From: Promethearchaeota archaeon
GTDB lineage: Archaea > Asgardarchaeota > Lokiarchaeia > Sigynarchaeales > SOKP01
Direction: 5' to 3'
Length of the DNA: 28,282 bases
Assembly (NCBI GenBank): GCA_030605085.1
Contig: JAUWBH010000067.1
Coordinates: 1 to 28,282 of the forward strand
The notes under the pieces: model-generated
What the model was told of the DNA's origin: nothing
What the model saw: only the letters and a program-made list of their open reading frames with translations
Databases searched by the model: none
Shown: in pieces, positions 8,346 to 16,398 of the stretch
Position numbering within the stretch: position 1 is the first letter of the stretch
Layout of the letters: every line of letters begins with the position of its first letter
Translations under genes and position numbers: made by a program

Positions 8346-9467
8346 ATGAATATATTGAAAGCTGGTTTTATTGGCACAGGAAGGATTTTTGATTTAAATA
8401 TAATGGGTTATTTAAATAATCTAGATGTTAAGATTTCATGTCTTTGTAATAGAACTATAGAAAAAGCGAAAAATAAAATTAAACAATTCGACTTAAACGA
8501 AAATATTCCTGTCTATTCTGATTATAAAGAAATGTTAGATAAAGAAGAGCTTGAAATTGTTGAGATACTTCTTCCACATCATCTCCACGCTGAAGCAACC
8601 GTTTACGCTGCTAGTAAGGGGGTGAAAGGGATCTCAGTTCAAAAACCTATGGCAATGTCCTTAGAAGAGGCTGATAAGATGATTGACGCTTGTCAAGATT
8701 CAGGTTCAATTCTTTCGATCTACGAGAATTTTGTATTTGATCCTCACATAATGAAAGCAAAAGAGCTTATCGACCAAGATTATATTGGGGATTTGTCATC
8801 TATAAGAATAAAAGTTGCAATGGGCGCTAAAGGAGGTTGGGATGTTCCAGAAAGCGCAAAAAAATGGAGAGAAGATCCAAAACAAATTGGCGGCAGTTCG
8901 GAACGAGGCTCTCCCGTCTTATTGGATAATGGATGGCACGCCTTTACTTTAGGTTGGTGGCTATTCGGAGAAGAAATTGAAAAAGTGTTCGCATGGACAG
9001 ATGATTTCCATGGTATTGATGCTCCTGCTTATGTGATGTGGAAATGCAAAGAAAACCAAGAAAATAGACATGTAATTCCACAATATGGTAATATGGAATT
9101 TTCCTTAATGCCAGAAATGGTAATCCCCTCGAAATATTATAACACTGACGAATTTATTGAAATTATAGCAAGCCGAGGTGTGATGAAAATAAATCAAGGC
9201 ACCTCTATAGGAAATAAAATGTCAGATTCAGAGGTTTTTGCTCCAATAGTAATAATCAGGGACGGAAAAGTCGAGACTTTAACAGATTTCCCTAAGGATT
9301 GGAAATATAGCTTTATCAACGCTACAAAACATTTTATTGATATTGTAAAAAATAATAAGAAACCAATTCTCTCGGGCGAACAGGCAAGATATATTTTGAA
9401 ATTTAACTTGGCTGCGATTAAATCCGCAGAAATAGGGCGAAAAGTATATCTTGATTATATGAACTAA
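8346..9467 (+). CDS. Gfo/Idh/MocA family oxidoreductase
   Basis: A 373-residue NAD(P)-dependent sugar or inositol oxidoreductase. The Rossmann GxxGxG is G7, G10, G12. The catalytic lysine motif is QKP (99-101) rather than the usual EKP, and a DNGWH motif near residue 197 carries the conserved active-site His. The second half is the family's mixed alpha/beta substrate domain. It probably oxidises or epimerises a sugar or sugar acid in the cytoplasm. The same residues surround QKP in the paralog at 13128-14396 (YKEMLDKEELxIVEIL, PHHLH), so the two arose by duplication. It stands alone; the next gene is convergent. Confidence 0.88.
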   Translation: MNILKAGFIGTGRIFDLNIMGYLNNLDVKISCLCNRTIEKAKNKIKQFDLNENIPVYSDYKEMLDKEELEIVEILLPHHLHAEATVYAASKGVKGISVQKPMAMSLEEADKMIDACQDSGSILSIYENFVFDPHIMKAKELIDQDYIGDLSSIRIKVAMGAKGGWDVPESAKKWREDPKQIGGSSERGSPVLLDNGWHAFTLGWWLFGEEIEKVFAWTDDFHGIDAPAYVMWKCKENQENRHVIPQYGNMEFSLMPEMVIPSKYYNTDEFIEIIASRGVMKINQGTSIGNKMSDSEVFAPIVIIRDGKVETLTDFPKDWKYSFINATKHFIDIVKNNKKPILSGEQARYILKFNLAAIKSAEIGRKVYLDYMN

Positions 9468-9540
9468 CGCAGAGTTAAACAACCTTTTTCTCTTTTCAAA
9501 TAAACCCATTAAATCTCAAGATTATGGAAAAAATTGTAAA

Positions 9541-10119
9541 TTATAATCTAAATATGTATAATATTTCGGTTAATTCGTTGTAAATAAAGAGAGAAGCAAC
9601 TATCGCTAAAATAATAATTCCTGCTATGAATTCGAGTATACTTGCGGTTTCATAATATTCAATTCCTTCACTATAGAAACGGATTAAATAGTAAACTATT
9701 AGAGCATTAATAATAACGAATGGAATTAATAATCGGCGTATTAATCTAGGATATTTAATCCAGCTAATAACTGATATTACGTTGTAAATTACCAATAAAA
9801 TGATTATAATGATCATTAAATAGATAGCATTGAACTGTGTGAATCCTAAAATTAAGGACAATATCCAAATAAAAACACCGTAAAGCACATCAAATAATCG
9901 CATGATTTCTTCTCTTTTTTGGGCATCTTTTAATACCATCTTTGCTAACGACGGTAAAAATACAATCGGCAACATTGTTATAAAAATCCTTATCTTAATG
10001 GATAAATTTAAAGTGCCATACGTGTTAATCCAAATCCAGGATGCTACTAAAAAATCTGCTACAAAAAAATAATACAGAAGTTTATTCCCAAAATTAATAA
10101 AAAATTCTTTGAAATTCAT
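9541..10119 (-). CDS. Six-helix integral membrane protein, unknown function
   Basis: A 192-residue, very hydrophobic protein with about six transmembrane helices (near residues 12-33, 44-63, 78-95, 98-119, 130-148 and 160-181). A short charged loop (KDAQKREEIMR) sits between helices 2 and 3. No motif for transport or catalysis is visible. ATG at 10119 is preferred; GTG at 10128 is also open. It is convergent with the oxidoreductase gene on its left and divergent from the metallophosphoesterase on its right; a perfect 10-bp inverted repeat lies in the shared upstream region. Confidence 0.6.
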   Translation of the reverse strand: MNFKEFFINFGNKLLYYFFVADFLVASWIWINTYGTLNLSIKIRIFITMLPIVFLPSLAKMVLKDAQKREEIMRLFDVLYGVFIWILSLILGFTQFNAIYLMIIIIILLVIYNVISVISWIKYPRLIRRLLIPFVIINALIVYYLIRFYSEGIEYYETASILEFIAGIIILAIVASLFIYNELTEILYIFRL

Positions 10120-10220
10120 ATAAAACACTTAAATTTTTATTTTTATGATAATCAATTCTTCACGATCCTTTTTATATCTATTTCTCATTGAGAATGTTAA
10201 ATTAACTATAATAATATAGG

Positions 10221-10246
10221 TCTTCTCAGACAAAGTTCTGAGAAGA
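10221..10246. promoter_or_regulatory. Perfect 10-bp inverted repeat in divergent gap
   Basis: TCTTCTCAGA (10221-10230), six-base spacer CAAAGT, then TCTGAGAAGA (10237-10246). The arms are exact reverse complements. It lies almost midway between the start of the leftward membrane protein gene and the rightward metallophosphoesterase frame. It could be an operator for a dimeric regulator, an RNA hairpin, or the scar of a small element. Unusually GC-rich for this gap. Confidence 0.5.
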
Positions 10247-10343
10247 GAGATTATTAATAAGAAGAATTAAATAAATCCAATGCATTTTTGAATTATCAAG
10301 CTTTTTAAATTATTTAATATAAGAATTTTATTTTAGCAAAGTA

Positions 10344-10889
10344 ATGATTTGGTTTAGTGCTGATTTTCACTTATCTCATAAAAACATTATATAATATTGT
10401 GATCGCCCTTTTGATTGTGTGGAACATATGAATAGCACCTTTATTAAAAATTTTAAAAGTCTGGTAAAACTGGGAGATATATTATATTTTCTTGGCGATT
10501 TGACTTCTGAGAATAAAGTTGCCCGCGTTTTTTTTGAAAACTTCAAACATATTCAAATCCACTTTATCATTGGAAATCACGATAGTAATAAAGTAATTAA
10601 GTTGGCAAATGAATTTTGTGCCAGCGTATCTCAATTAAAGGATATAAAGATCGAAGGACAACCAATAACGCTGTGCCATTATGCAATGAGAGTATGGCAT
10701 AGAAGCCATTTTAATTCGTGGCAACTTTATGGGCATTCTCACGGAAAACTTGAGCCTATTGGAAAGCAACAAGATGTAGGAGTAGATAATAATAATTTTT
10801 TTCCCGTATCTTTTAATGAGCTTGTAAAAATGATGAAAAATAGACCAAATAATTTTAATTACATTCCTAATGAAGAACGAAGAAAATGA
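10344..10889 (+). pseudogene. Metallophosphoesterase, interrupted by in-frame TAA
   Basis: Reading from ATG 10344 gives MIWFSADFHLSHKNII, then TAA (10392-10394), then YCDRPF and the rest of the protein in the same frame to the TGA at 10889, 181 codons in all counting the internal stop. Small phosphoesterases of this type read ...HKNIIKYCxRPF, so the stop replaces a Lys codon (AAA to TAA). All metal-binding motifs are present: D7-x-H9 before the stop; after it GDL (51-53), GNHD (77-80), H112 and GHSHGK (130-135). Without readthrough, the piece starting at GTG 10419 lacks the first D-x-H and should not bind both metals. It is either a young pseudogene, a sequencing error, or a readthrough gene; the frame is otherwise undamaged. 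Confidence 0.8.
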
Positions 10890-11082
10890 GGAATAGTAGT
10901 ATATATGTTTTTTATAAAGGAACAAAAAGAGATCGTAAAAATATATTTTACTCAAATTTTTTAAAAGTATTTACCATTTTTAATAAAATTGATAACCTAC
11001 TACTTTATTTAATGAGAATTCATTAAAATATCAAAAACTTCTATTGAAAAAAACAAATCAAATTAAAGAGTGTTCAAAAAAT

Positions 11083-12024
11083 ATGATTGTAGATGTACAT
11101 TACCATCTTAATATCACAATACCTGTGGGAGACCATATTCCCAACCTTGAGTGGATTGCGGCGGAACCTTTACGTGCTGCCAAAATCATAGGGAAAAAGG
11201 TCGATACAGAAGCACTTAAACAGAAGGGTAAAAGATTTTGGGCTGATAGGAATGGCAAAAAAGCAATCAGAATTATGGATGATGCGGGAATTGACTTTGC
11301 TATTATATTTGGTTTAGATAATGCTTCTAACCCAGATATTACTAAAGATTTAGTCGTACTACAAAATAAAATAGTTGGCGATGTAGCTAAAAACTACTCT
11401 GATAGGATGATCGCATTTGCAGCAGTTGATCCAAGACGCCCTGAGGCTTTAGACATATTAAAACAATGTTTTGAAGAATTTGGTATGAAAGGTTTGAAAT
11501 ACCACGGTGATTTTGGCTTTGATCCTAGTGGTCCTGAATCCTATAAATTACTTAAATATTTGGAAAAAAATAATGGAATTTTATTAACTCATACAGGTCC
11601 GTTGAGTCCCCCATCAAGGAATAAATTCGTTGATTCAATGTTATTATCTGATATTGGAGTGAATATTCCCAACCTTAAAATAATTGCCGCTCATATGGGC
11701 TCAATTAATTGGAGACCTTGGGCGTCTCTTGCCGCCGTTCAGCCAAATCTATACGGAGACTTAGCAATGTGGGCTCCTTTCGCAATTGGACGCTTTGAGT
11801 TGTTCTGCCGTGAACTACGCGATCTAATAGATTATGCGGGGGTTGAGAAGGTACTTTTTGGTTCTGATGCTCCTATTTACGACATTGTTTTACCTGTTAA
11901 AGATTTCATTGATGTAATCAAAAATCTCCCAAAAAATGCTCCAAAGGGAATAAAATTTACAGAAGATGAAATAGATGCTATTCTAGGGGGAAATGCTGCG
12001 AAACTTCTTGGTCTAACTGAATAA
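11083..12024 (+). CDS. Metal-dependent amidohydrolase (amidohydrolase_2 family), copy 1
   Basis: A 313-residue TIM-barrel protein of the amidohydrolase_2 (ACMSD/gamma-resorcylate decarboxylase-like) group. Visible metal and active-site positions are DVHYH at residues 4-8, the LKYHGD strand, LLTHTG, IAAHMG and the final SDAP Asp near the end. Members either hydrolyse C-N or lactone bonds or decarboxylate aromatic acids without cofactors other than one divalent metal. ATG 11083 is chosen because it gives the same MIVDVHYH start as the next gene; an in-frame TTG 13 codons upstream (11044) is less likely. The tandem copy begins 95 bases after its stop. Confidence 0.85.
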   Translation: MIVDVHYHLNITIPVGDHIPNLEWIAAEPLRAAKIIGKKVDTEALKQKGKRFWADRNGKKAIRIMDDAGIDFAIIFGLDNASNPDITKDLVVLQNKIVGDVAKNYSDRMIAFAAVDPRRPEALDILKQCFEEFGMKGLKYHGDFGFDPSGPESYKLLKYLEKNNGILLTHTGPLSPPSRNKFVDSMLLSDIGVNIPNLKIIAAHMGSINWRPWASLAAVQPNLYGDLAMWAPFAIGRFELFCRELRDLIDYAGVEKVLFGSDAPIYDIVLPVKDFIDVIKNLPKNAPKGIKFTEDEIDAILGGNAAKLLGLTE

Positions 12025-12119
12025 TAATGAGAGAGATATAGCTTTTACGCTGAAATACAAGTAAGGATATTTTATTATCTTTGAGAAAAAATTTTAAAAA
12101 TTGAACAAGAGTAAAAAAT

Positions 12120-13049
12120 ATGATTGTAGATGTTCATTATCATCTCATTACGGCATTATCTGATGAGAGGATAAGTGATATAATGGTTTACCCTTTGCAA
12201 GCAGCCAAAATCATAGGTAAAAAAGTCGATAAAGAAGCACTTACACAGAAGGCAAAAAACTTCTTGGTTGATAAAGATGGTACAAAATTAATCAAAACTA
12301 TGGATGATGCTGGAATTGACTTTACTATTATAGTTGTTGTAGATAATTCTTCTAATCCACTATTTATTTTAGATTTAGTTGTCTTACAAAATAAAATAGT
12401 TGGCGAAGTTGCTAAAAAGCACCCGGATAGATTAATTGCGTTTGCTGGAGTTGATCCAAGACGCCCAGAGGCTCTGGACTTACTAAAACAATGCTTCGAA
12501 GAGTTTGATATGAGTGGTTTAAAATACCACCCTGATCATGGATATAATCCAAGCGGACCAGAATCCTATAAATTACTTGGATATTTGGAAAAAAAAGGTG
12601 GAATTCTATTAACCCATACTGGTCCACTGCCACCCCCTTCAATATGCAAATTTGCTGACCCAATGTTGTTATCTGACATTGCAGACAAGTTCCCCAAGCT
12701 TAAAGTAATTGCTGCACACCTGGGCTTAATCAATTGGAGACCTTGGGCGTCTCTTGCAGCCGTTCAGCCCAATCTTTATGGTGATTTAGCAATGTGGGCT
12801 CCTTATGCAATTGGTCGCTCTGAGTTATTCTGTCGGGAATTACGCAATATAATAGACTATGCGGGTGTTGAGAAGGTCCTTTTTGGTTCTGATGGTCCTA
12901 TTTTCGATATCGTTATCCCTGTAAAAGAATGGATCAAGGTAATTAAAAATCTCCCCAAAAATGCTCCGAAGGGAATAAAATTCACAGAAGACGAAGTAAA
13001 TGCAATCCTCGGGGGAAATGCTGCTAAGCTTCTTGGATTAACGGAATGA
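12120..13049 (+). CDS. Metal-dependent amidohydrolase (amidohydrolase_2 family), copy 2
   Basis: A 309-residue tandem paralog of the preceding gene, nearly identical through long blocks such as PRRPEALDLLKQCFEEF and NWRPWASLAAVQPNLYGD. The same metal motifs occur (DVHYH at 4-8, KYHPDHG, LLTHTG, IAAHLG, SDGP). Copy 2 lacks a few residues after the first strand and has KYHPDHG where copy 1 has KYHGDFG, next to a metal-binding His, so substrate preference may differ. Both end in the same GGNAAKLLGLTE. Duplication with partial specialisation is the simplest reading. TGA stop, followed by an 11-T tract. Confidence 0.85.
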   Translation: MIVDVHYHLITALSDERISDIMVYPLQAAKIIGKKVDKEALTQKAKNFLVDKDGTKLIKTMDDAGIDFTIIVVVDNSSNPLFILDLVVLQNKIVGEVAKKHPDRLIAFAGVDPRRPEALDLLKQCFEEFDMSGLKYHPDHGYNPSGPESYKLLGYLEKKGGILLTHTGPLPPPSICKFADPMLLSDIADKFPKLKVIAAHLGLINWRPWASLAAVQPNLYGDLAMWAPYAIGRSELFCRELRNIIDYAGVEKVLFGSDGPIFDIVIPVKEWIKVIKNLPKNAPKGIKFTEDEVNAILGGNAAKLLGLTE

Positions 13050-13108
13050 AAACATGGAATAAATGGATTATATGCGGAAAAATCAAAATTTCTTCTTATA
13101 AATACAAA

Positions 13109-13119
13109 TTTTTTTTTTT
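13109..13119 (+). terminator. 11-T tract after amidohydrolase pair
   Basis: Eleven consecutive T on the plus strand, 60 bases past the stop of the second amidohydrolase and just before the stop of the convergent oxidoreductase. It fits an archaeal poly-T terminator for the rightward transcript. Confidence 0.5.
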
Positions 13120-13127
13120 GAAATGGA

Positions 13128-14396
13128 TTAAATTAGTTTTTCATCGTATTCGTATAAAAATTTTTTATGTTTTAACCCTTGTTTTATCCCCTTCCTCAAA
13201 TCTTTCTTCTTTCTCATAAAAAATTTAGTCAATCCGCTTTGATCTACATCTACAGGCTCCATTACTACACATGAACGGTCTTTTTCGTTTTCTGAAGTTA
13301 TTTCTTCCCAAAACACTACTCGTTCCTTTTGGTGGGAAATGTAAGGCATTTTCGCAAATATACACAGATTTTTTCCTTGTTCTCCATTATATATAGGTTC
13401 CCCACGCCCTGTTTTGATTACATCAATAAAATGTTCCGTTGAATTGATAAAAGAATATCTCCAATCTCGCGGTAAATCTTCTCCGTAAGTTTTAACCTCT
13501 CCATCTACATATACTACTATCGGTGGATATTGGGGTGTATTTGATAAGAAATTACCTCCTGCTGTGCACTGATTTATCCACATCATTCCTTTTGTTCCGC
13601 TAATCTCTATAAATTCGTCGCAATCGTAATAATTGCTTGGATAATACAAATTCGCTGCATAGGAGAATTCCATTGAACCATATTTAGGAAGATCGTCTGG
13701 ATTTTTGCTCGGGTATTTCCAAAAAATGTTATTCGGGCCATCTACAACAGCCGTAAAATAATCGATCCAGCTATAGACTTTCTCAACTCTTTCTTGATCC
13801 ATTAACCAAAGTGCCATAGAAAATTTATGAATACCATCGTCGTAAATTAATGGCCCACCACCGCATGTATCTACTTTAGTTCTCCATGTTAACGATTTAA
13901 GACCTCTTGGCATACTTGGTTCTCCACATAAAACCGTGTTAATTCTAAAATTCAAGGGCTCTCCTATTATTTTTTGGTCTAACAATTCTTTTACTCTTAA
14001 ATATATCGGATAAAATCTAAAGTTCTCGAATATTTTTAACTTAACACCCCTTGCCTTACAAATTTCAACCATTTTTTCACAGTCTGTAATTGTATGCGCC
14101 ATCGGTTTTTGGACTGATATGCCTGGTACACCAGCTTTAGCACAATACTCTGTCATAGGAAAATGTAAGTGATGAGGTGTAAGAATCTCAACAATGTCAA
14201 GCTCTTCTTTATCAAGCATTTCTTTATAGTCTATATAAATTTTCGAAGTTCTCAATCCCCAACGTTCTAATTTTTCCTTGGCTTTATTAATATCTATATC
14301 TGCTACAGCCACAAGTTCTGTGTCTTGAGAGCGAATATAACCCAGTATGTTTAAGTTTGCTATATCACCAGTTCCGATTATTCCAACTCTTAGCAT
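13128..14396 (-). CDS. Gfo/Idh/MocA family oxidoreductase with C-terminal tail
   Basis: A 422-residue NAD(P)-dependent oxidoreductase, paralog of the gene at 8346. The Rossmann motif is G5-x-x-G8-x-G10, the lysine motif is QKP (96-98) and the active-site His lies in DDGIH. Conserved blocks shared with the other copy include YKEMLDKEEL and PHHLH. It has about 50 extra residues at the C-terminus, basic and acidic mixed (for example FFMRKKKDLRKG), not seen in copy 1 and not part of the usual fold. Role: redox step on a sugar or cyclic polyol. It lies opposite to the amidohydrolases (convergent) and divergent from the alpha/beta hydrolase remnant. Confidence 0.87.
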   Translation of the reverse strand: MLRVGIIGTGDIANLNILGYIRSQDTELVAVADIDINKAKEKLERWGLRTSKIYIDYKEMLDKEELDIVEILTPHHLHFPMTEYCAKAGVPGISVQKPMAHTITDCEKMVEICKARGVKLKIFENFRFYPIYLRVKELLDQKIIGEPLNFRINTVLCGEPSMPRGLKSLTWRTKVDTCGGGPLIYDDGIHKFSMALWLMDQERVEKVYSWIDYFTAVVDGPNNIFWKYPSKNPDDLPKYGSMEFSYAANLYYPSNYYDCDEFIEISGTKGMMWINQCTAGGNFLSNTPQYPPIVVYVDGEVKTYGEDLPRDWRYSFINSTEHFIDVIKTGRGEPIYNGEQGKNLCIFAKMPYISHQKERVVFWEEITSENEKDRSCVVMEPVDVDQSGLTKFFMRKKKDLRKGIKQGLKHKKFLYEYDEKLI

Positions 14397-14446
14397 TTTA
14401 AAGAATAAGATAAGTTATAGATATAATACTTTTTAATTTATACTGA

Positions 14447-14461
14447 ATTAAAAGTTTTAAT
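14447..14461. promoter_or_regulatory. Short palindrome in divergent promoter region
   Basis: ATTAAAA, one central G, TTTTAAT: a 7-bp-arm perfect inverted repeat in the 128-base gap between two divergent genes. Position suits an operator, but the composition is so AT-rich that chance is a fair alternative. Confidence 0.2.
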
Positions 14462-14524
14462 CTAAAATATCATTGTGTTATTAAAGTAAAAGTTTAAAGT
14501 AAACTATTAGATAGTGATTTTTTC

Positions 14525-14980
14525 TTGTCCAAGGTTAAAGTTAACAATATTAATATTTACTACGAAATCCACGGAGATGGATTTCCATTTGTTATGATAA
14601 GGGGATTATCCTCTAACATTTATTACTGGGGCTCTTACATGATAGATGAGGTCTCAAAAAGTTTCAAAACGATTATTTTTGATAATCGAGGAGCAGGGCG
14701 TACGGATAAACCCGATATAGAATATTCAATTAAGATGATGGCAGACGATACAGTTGGTTTAATGGATGCCTTAAATTTCAAACGAGCACACATACTAGGG
14801 CTTTCGATGGGTGGAATGATTGCGCAGGAAATCGCTTTCAACTATCCTGAGAAGGTTGAGAAGCTCGTTCTCTGCTCAACAAGTTGCGGAGGGTTTAAAT
14901 CAGTACTTCCATCAACAGAAGTATTACAAACACTGAGAAGTAGTACAGAAGGTTTAATCCCAGAAGAGAAATTTTTCTAA
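14525..14980 (+). pseudogene. Alpha/beta hydrolase, C-terminal half deleted
   Basis: A 151-residue ORF starting at TTG, preceded by GTGAT (14514-14518) as a likely Shine-Dalgarno site. It matches the first ~150 residues of the intact hydrolase at 20131-20934 closely, including the nucleophile elbow GLSMGG (Ser94; GHSMGG in the intact copy), YPEKVEKLVLCST and the following CGG. It stops at GLIPEEKFF where the intact copy goes on for ~115 more residues that carry the catalytic Asp and His and the lid. Only 42 bases separate its stop from the next gene, so the missing part was deleted, not frameshifted. It should be catalytically dead as a hydrolase. Confidence 0.75.
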
Positions 14981-15010
14981 AATAAAACTTATGATATGTA
15001 TCAAAGATAA

Positions 15011-15016
15011 AAGGAG
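15011..15016 (+). promoter_or_regulatory. Strong Shine-Dalgarno site of acyl-CoA dehydrogenase 1
   Basis: AAGGAG six bases before ATG 15023. It is the clearest ribosome-binding site in the window and supports this start; most other genes here show none. Confidence 0.6.
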
Positions 15017-15022
15017 ATTAAT

Positions 15023-16252
15023 ATGAGTAAAGAAGGACATATTAGTTTTGAAGATTTAAATCTTCAATATGGAGAAAGCATGTCTCCTGGAAGCTTGTTT
15101 ATGTTTACTGACGATGAGAATGAATTTCGGATGGAAATCCGAGAATTCGCTAAAAAAGAGATAGACCCCTTAGTCGATCGAATCGATCGTGAGAACAATG
15201 TCGAACTATCCTTAAATGTTATCCGTAAAATGGGTAAAAAATATTTACCATTGTCTTTTCCGAAAGATATTGGGGATTTAGGAAAAGGTACTATATATCG
15301 AATGATATTTGGTGAGGAGCTCTCTGCCGTACATTATCCAATTGCCGTAATTTATGGCACAAGCTGTAATCTTTACGGAGTTCCAATCATCCATTTTGGT
15401 ACACGCGAACAGCAAGAAAAATTTTTAAAACCAATAATGGATGGATCTACTCTGGGAGCTCTTGGAATTACAGAACCAACAGCAGGAAGCGATGCAATTG
15501 GTGGTATGCGGACGATGGCAGTAAGAAAAGGAGATCAATATATAATCAATGGTGAAAAATGATTTATTACAAATGGAAGCATTGCTAAATACATTTTACT
15601 TTACTGCGTAACAAATCCCGAGGTTCCTCGAAGAAATGGAATTAGCGTCATTGTATTCCCAACCGATACCCCAGGCTTTGAGGTCGTAAAGGATTATGAA
15701 TTAATCGGTCGCAAGGGCTCTGTAAATTCGCACCTTCGATTTAATAATTGCGAAGTTCCTATAGAAAATCTGATCGGAAAAGAGAATGAAGGCGTCAAAG
15801 TAATGCTGTACGGACTTGACGCTGAGAGAATCTTTGTTGGAAGCCAGTATCTAGGTATTTCCCGCTCCGCTTTTGAAGTAGCAACAAAATATTCTGCATT
15901 AAGAAAACAGTTTAAAAGAGAAATTCGAAAATTTGAAGGTATTAGTTTCAAAATTGCTGAAATGTATATGAAAATAGAGGCAGGGAGATTAATGCTACTT
16001 AGGGCCGCTAGAATGATTGATCATGGGATACCAGCTACTAAAGAAGCAGCTGCCGCAAAATGTTTTGTAAGTGATAATGCAATGCAAATTGTAACTGATG
16101 CTCTCCAAGTTCTTGGAGGGATCGGATACACTAAGGAGTTTCCGTTAGAACGATATTTTAGAGATGTAAAAATAGCTCAAATTGGGGGGGGAACTGCAGA
16201 AATTCTAAGATATCTTGTACAAAGAGAAATATATAAAGATATAAATTATTAA
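15023..16252 (+). pseudogene. acd: Acyl-CoA dehydrogenase, interrupted by in-frame TGA
   Basis: A single frame from ATG 15023 to TAA 16252 encodes a full-length acyl-CoA dehydrogenase of 409 positions except for TGA at codon 180 (15560-15562). The context is NGEK-stop-FITNG; family members have Trp, Met, Arg or another residue there, and the neighbouring paralog has Arg. TGG (Trp) to TGA is the simplest origin. FAD/substrate motif ITEPTAGSD precedes the stop; DAER (catalytic Glu near position 268), LQVLGGIGYTKEFPLER and IGGGTAEI follow it. The Glu is on the internal helix as in isovaleryl-CoA dehydrogenase, since the usual C-terminal YEGT Glu is Gly here. TGA ends several other genes in this window, so it is a real stop. 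Either young pseudogene, sequencing error, or readthrough; flanking sequence is undamaged. Confidence 0.85.
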
Positions 16253-16340
16253 AAATTTTTTAGGTTATTACCTTCTTTTATCGAATTTTGAAAGAGTAAT
16301 ATCAAAAAATTTAAGACAACGATTATGCCAAAATATTTAA

Positions 16341-16349
16341 TTTTTTTTT
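16341..16349 (+). terminator. 9-T tract between the acyl-CoA dehydrogenase genes
   Basis: Nine T, 88 bases after the stop of dehydrogenase 1 and 50 before the start of dehydrogenase 2. A poly-T terminator here would make the second gene a separate transcription unit. Confidence 0.35.
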
Positions 16350-16398
16350 CCTTTAAAAATCCTAATTATGAAAATAAAATAAATAATTGAATTTAAAG

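Noticed and set aside
10635..10955. 106-codon minus-strand ORF over the phosphoesterase
   Set aside because: It is antisense to the conserved GHSHGK and GNHD region and has a low-complexity Tyr/Ser/Phe-rich composition.
15560..15562. TGA as selenocysteine or as a reassigned Trp codon
   Set aside because: The position is not a Cys position in acyl-CoA dehydrogenases, so selenocysteine makes no sense. TGA also ends the Fe-S, phosphoesterase, second amidohydrolase and isochorismatase-like genes, so it is a normal stop here.
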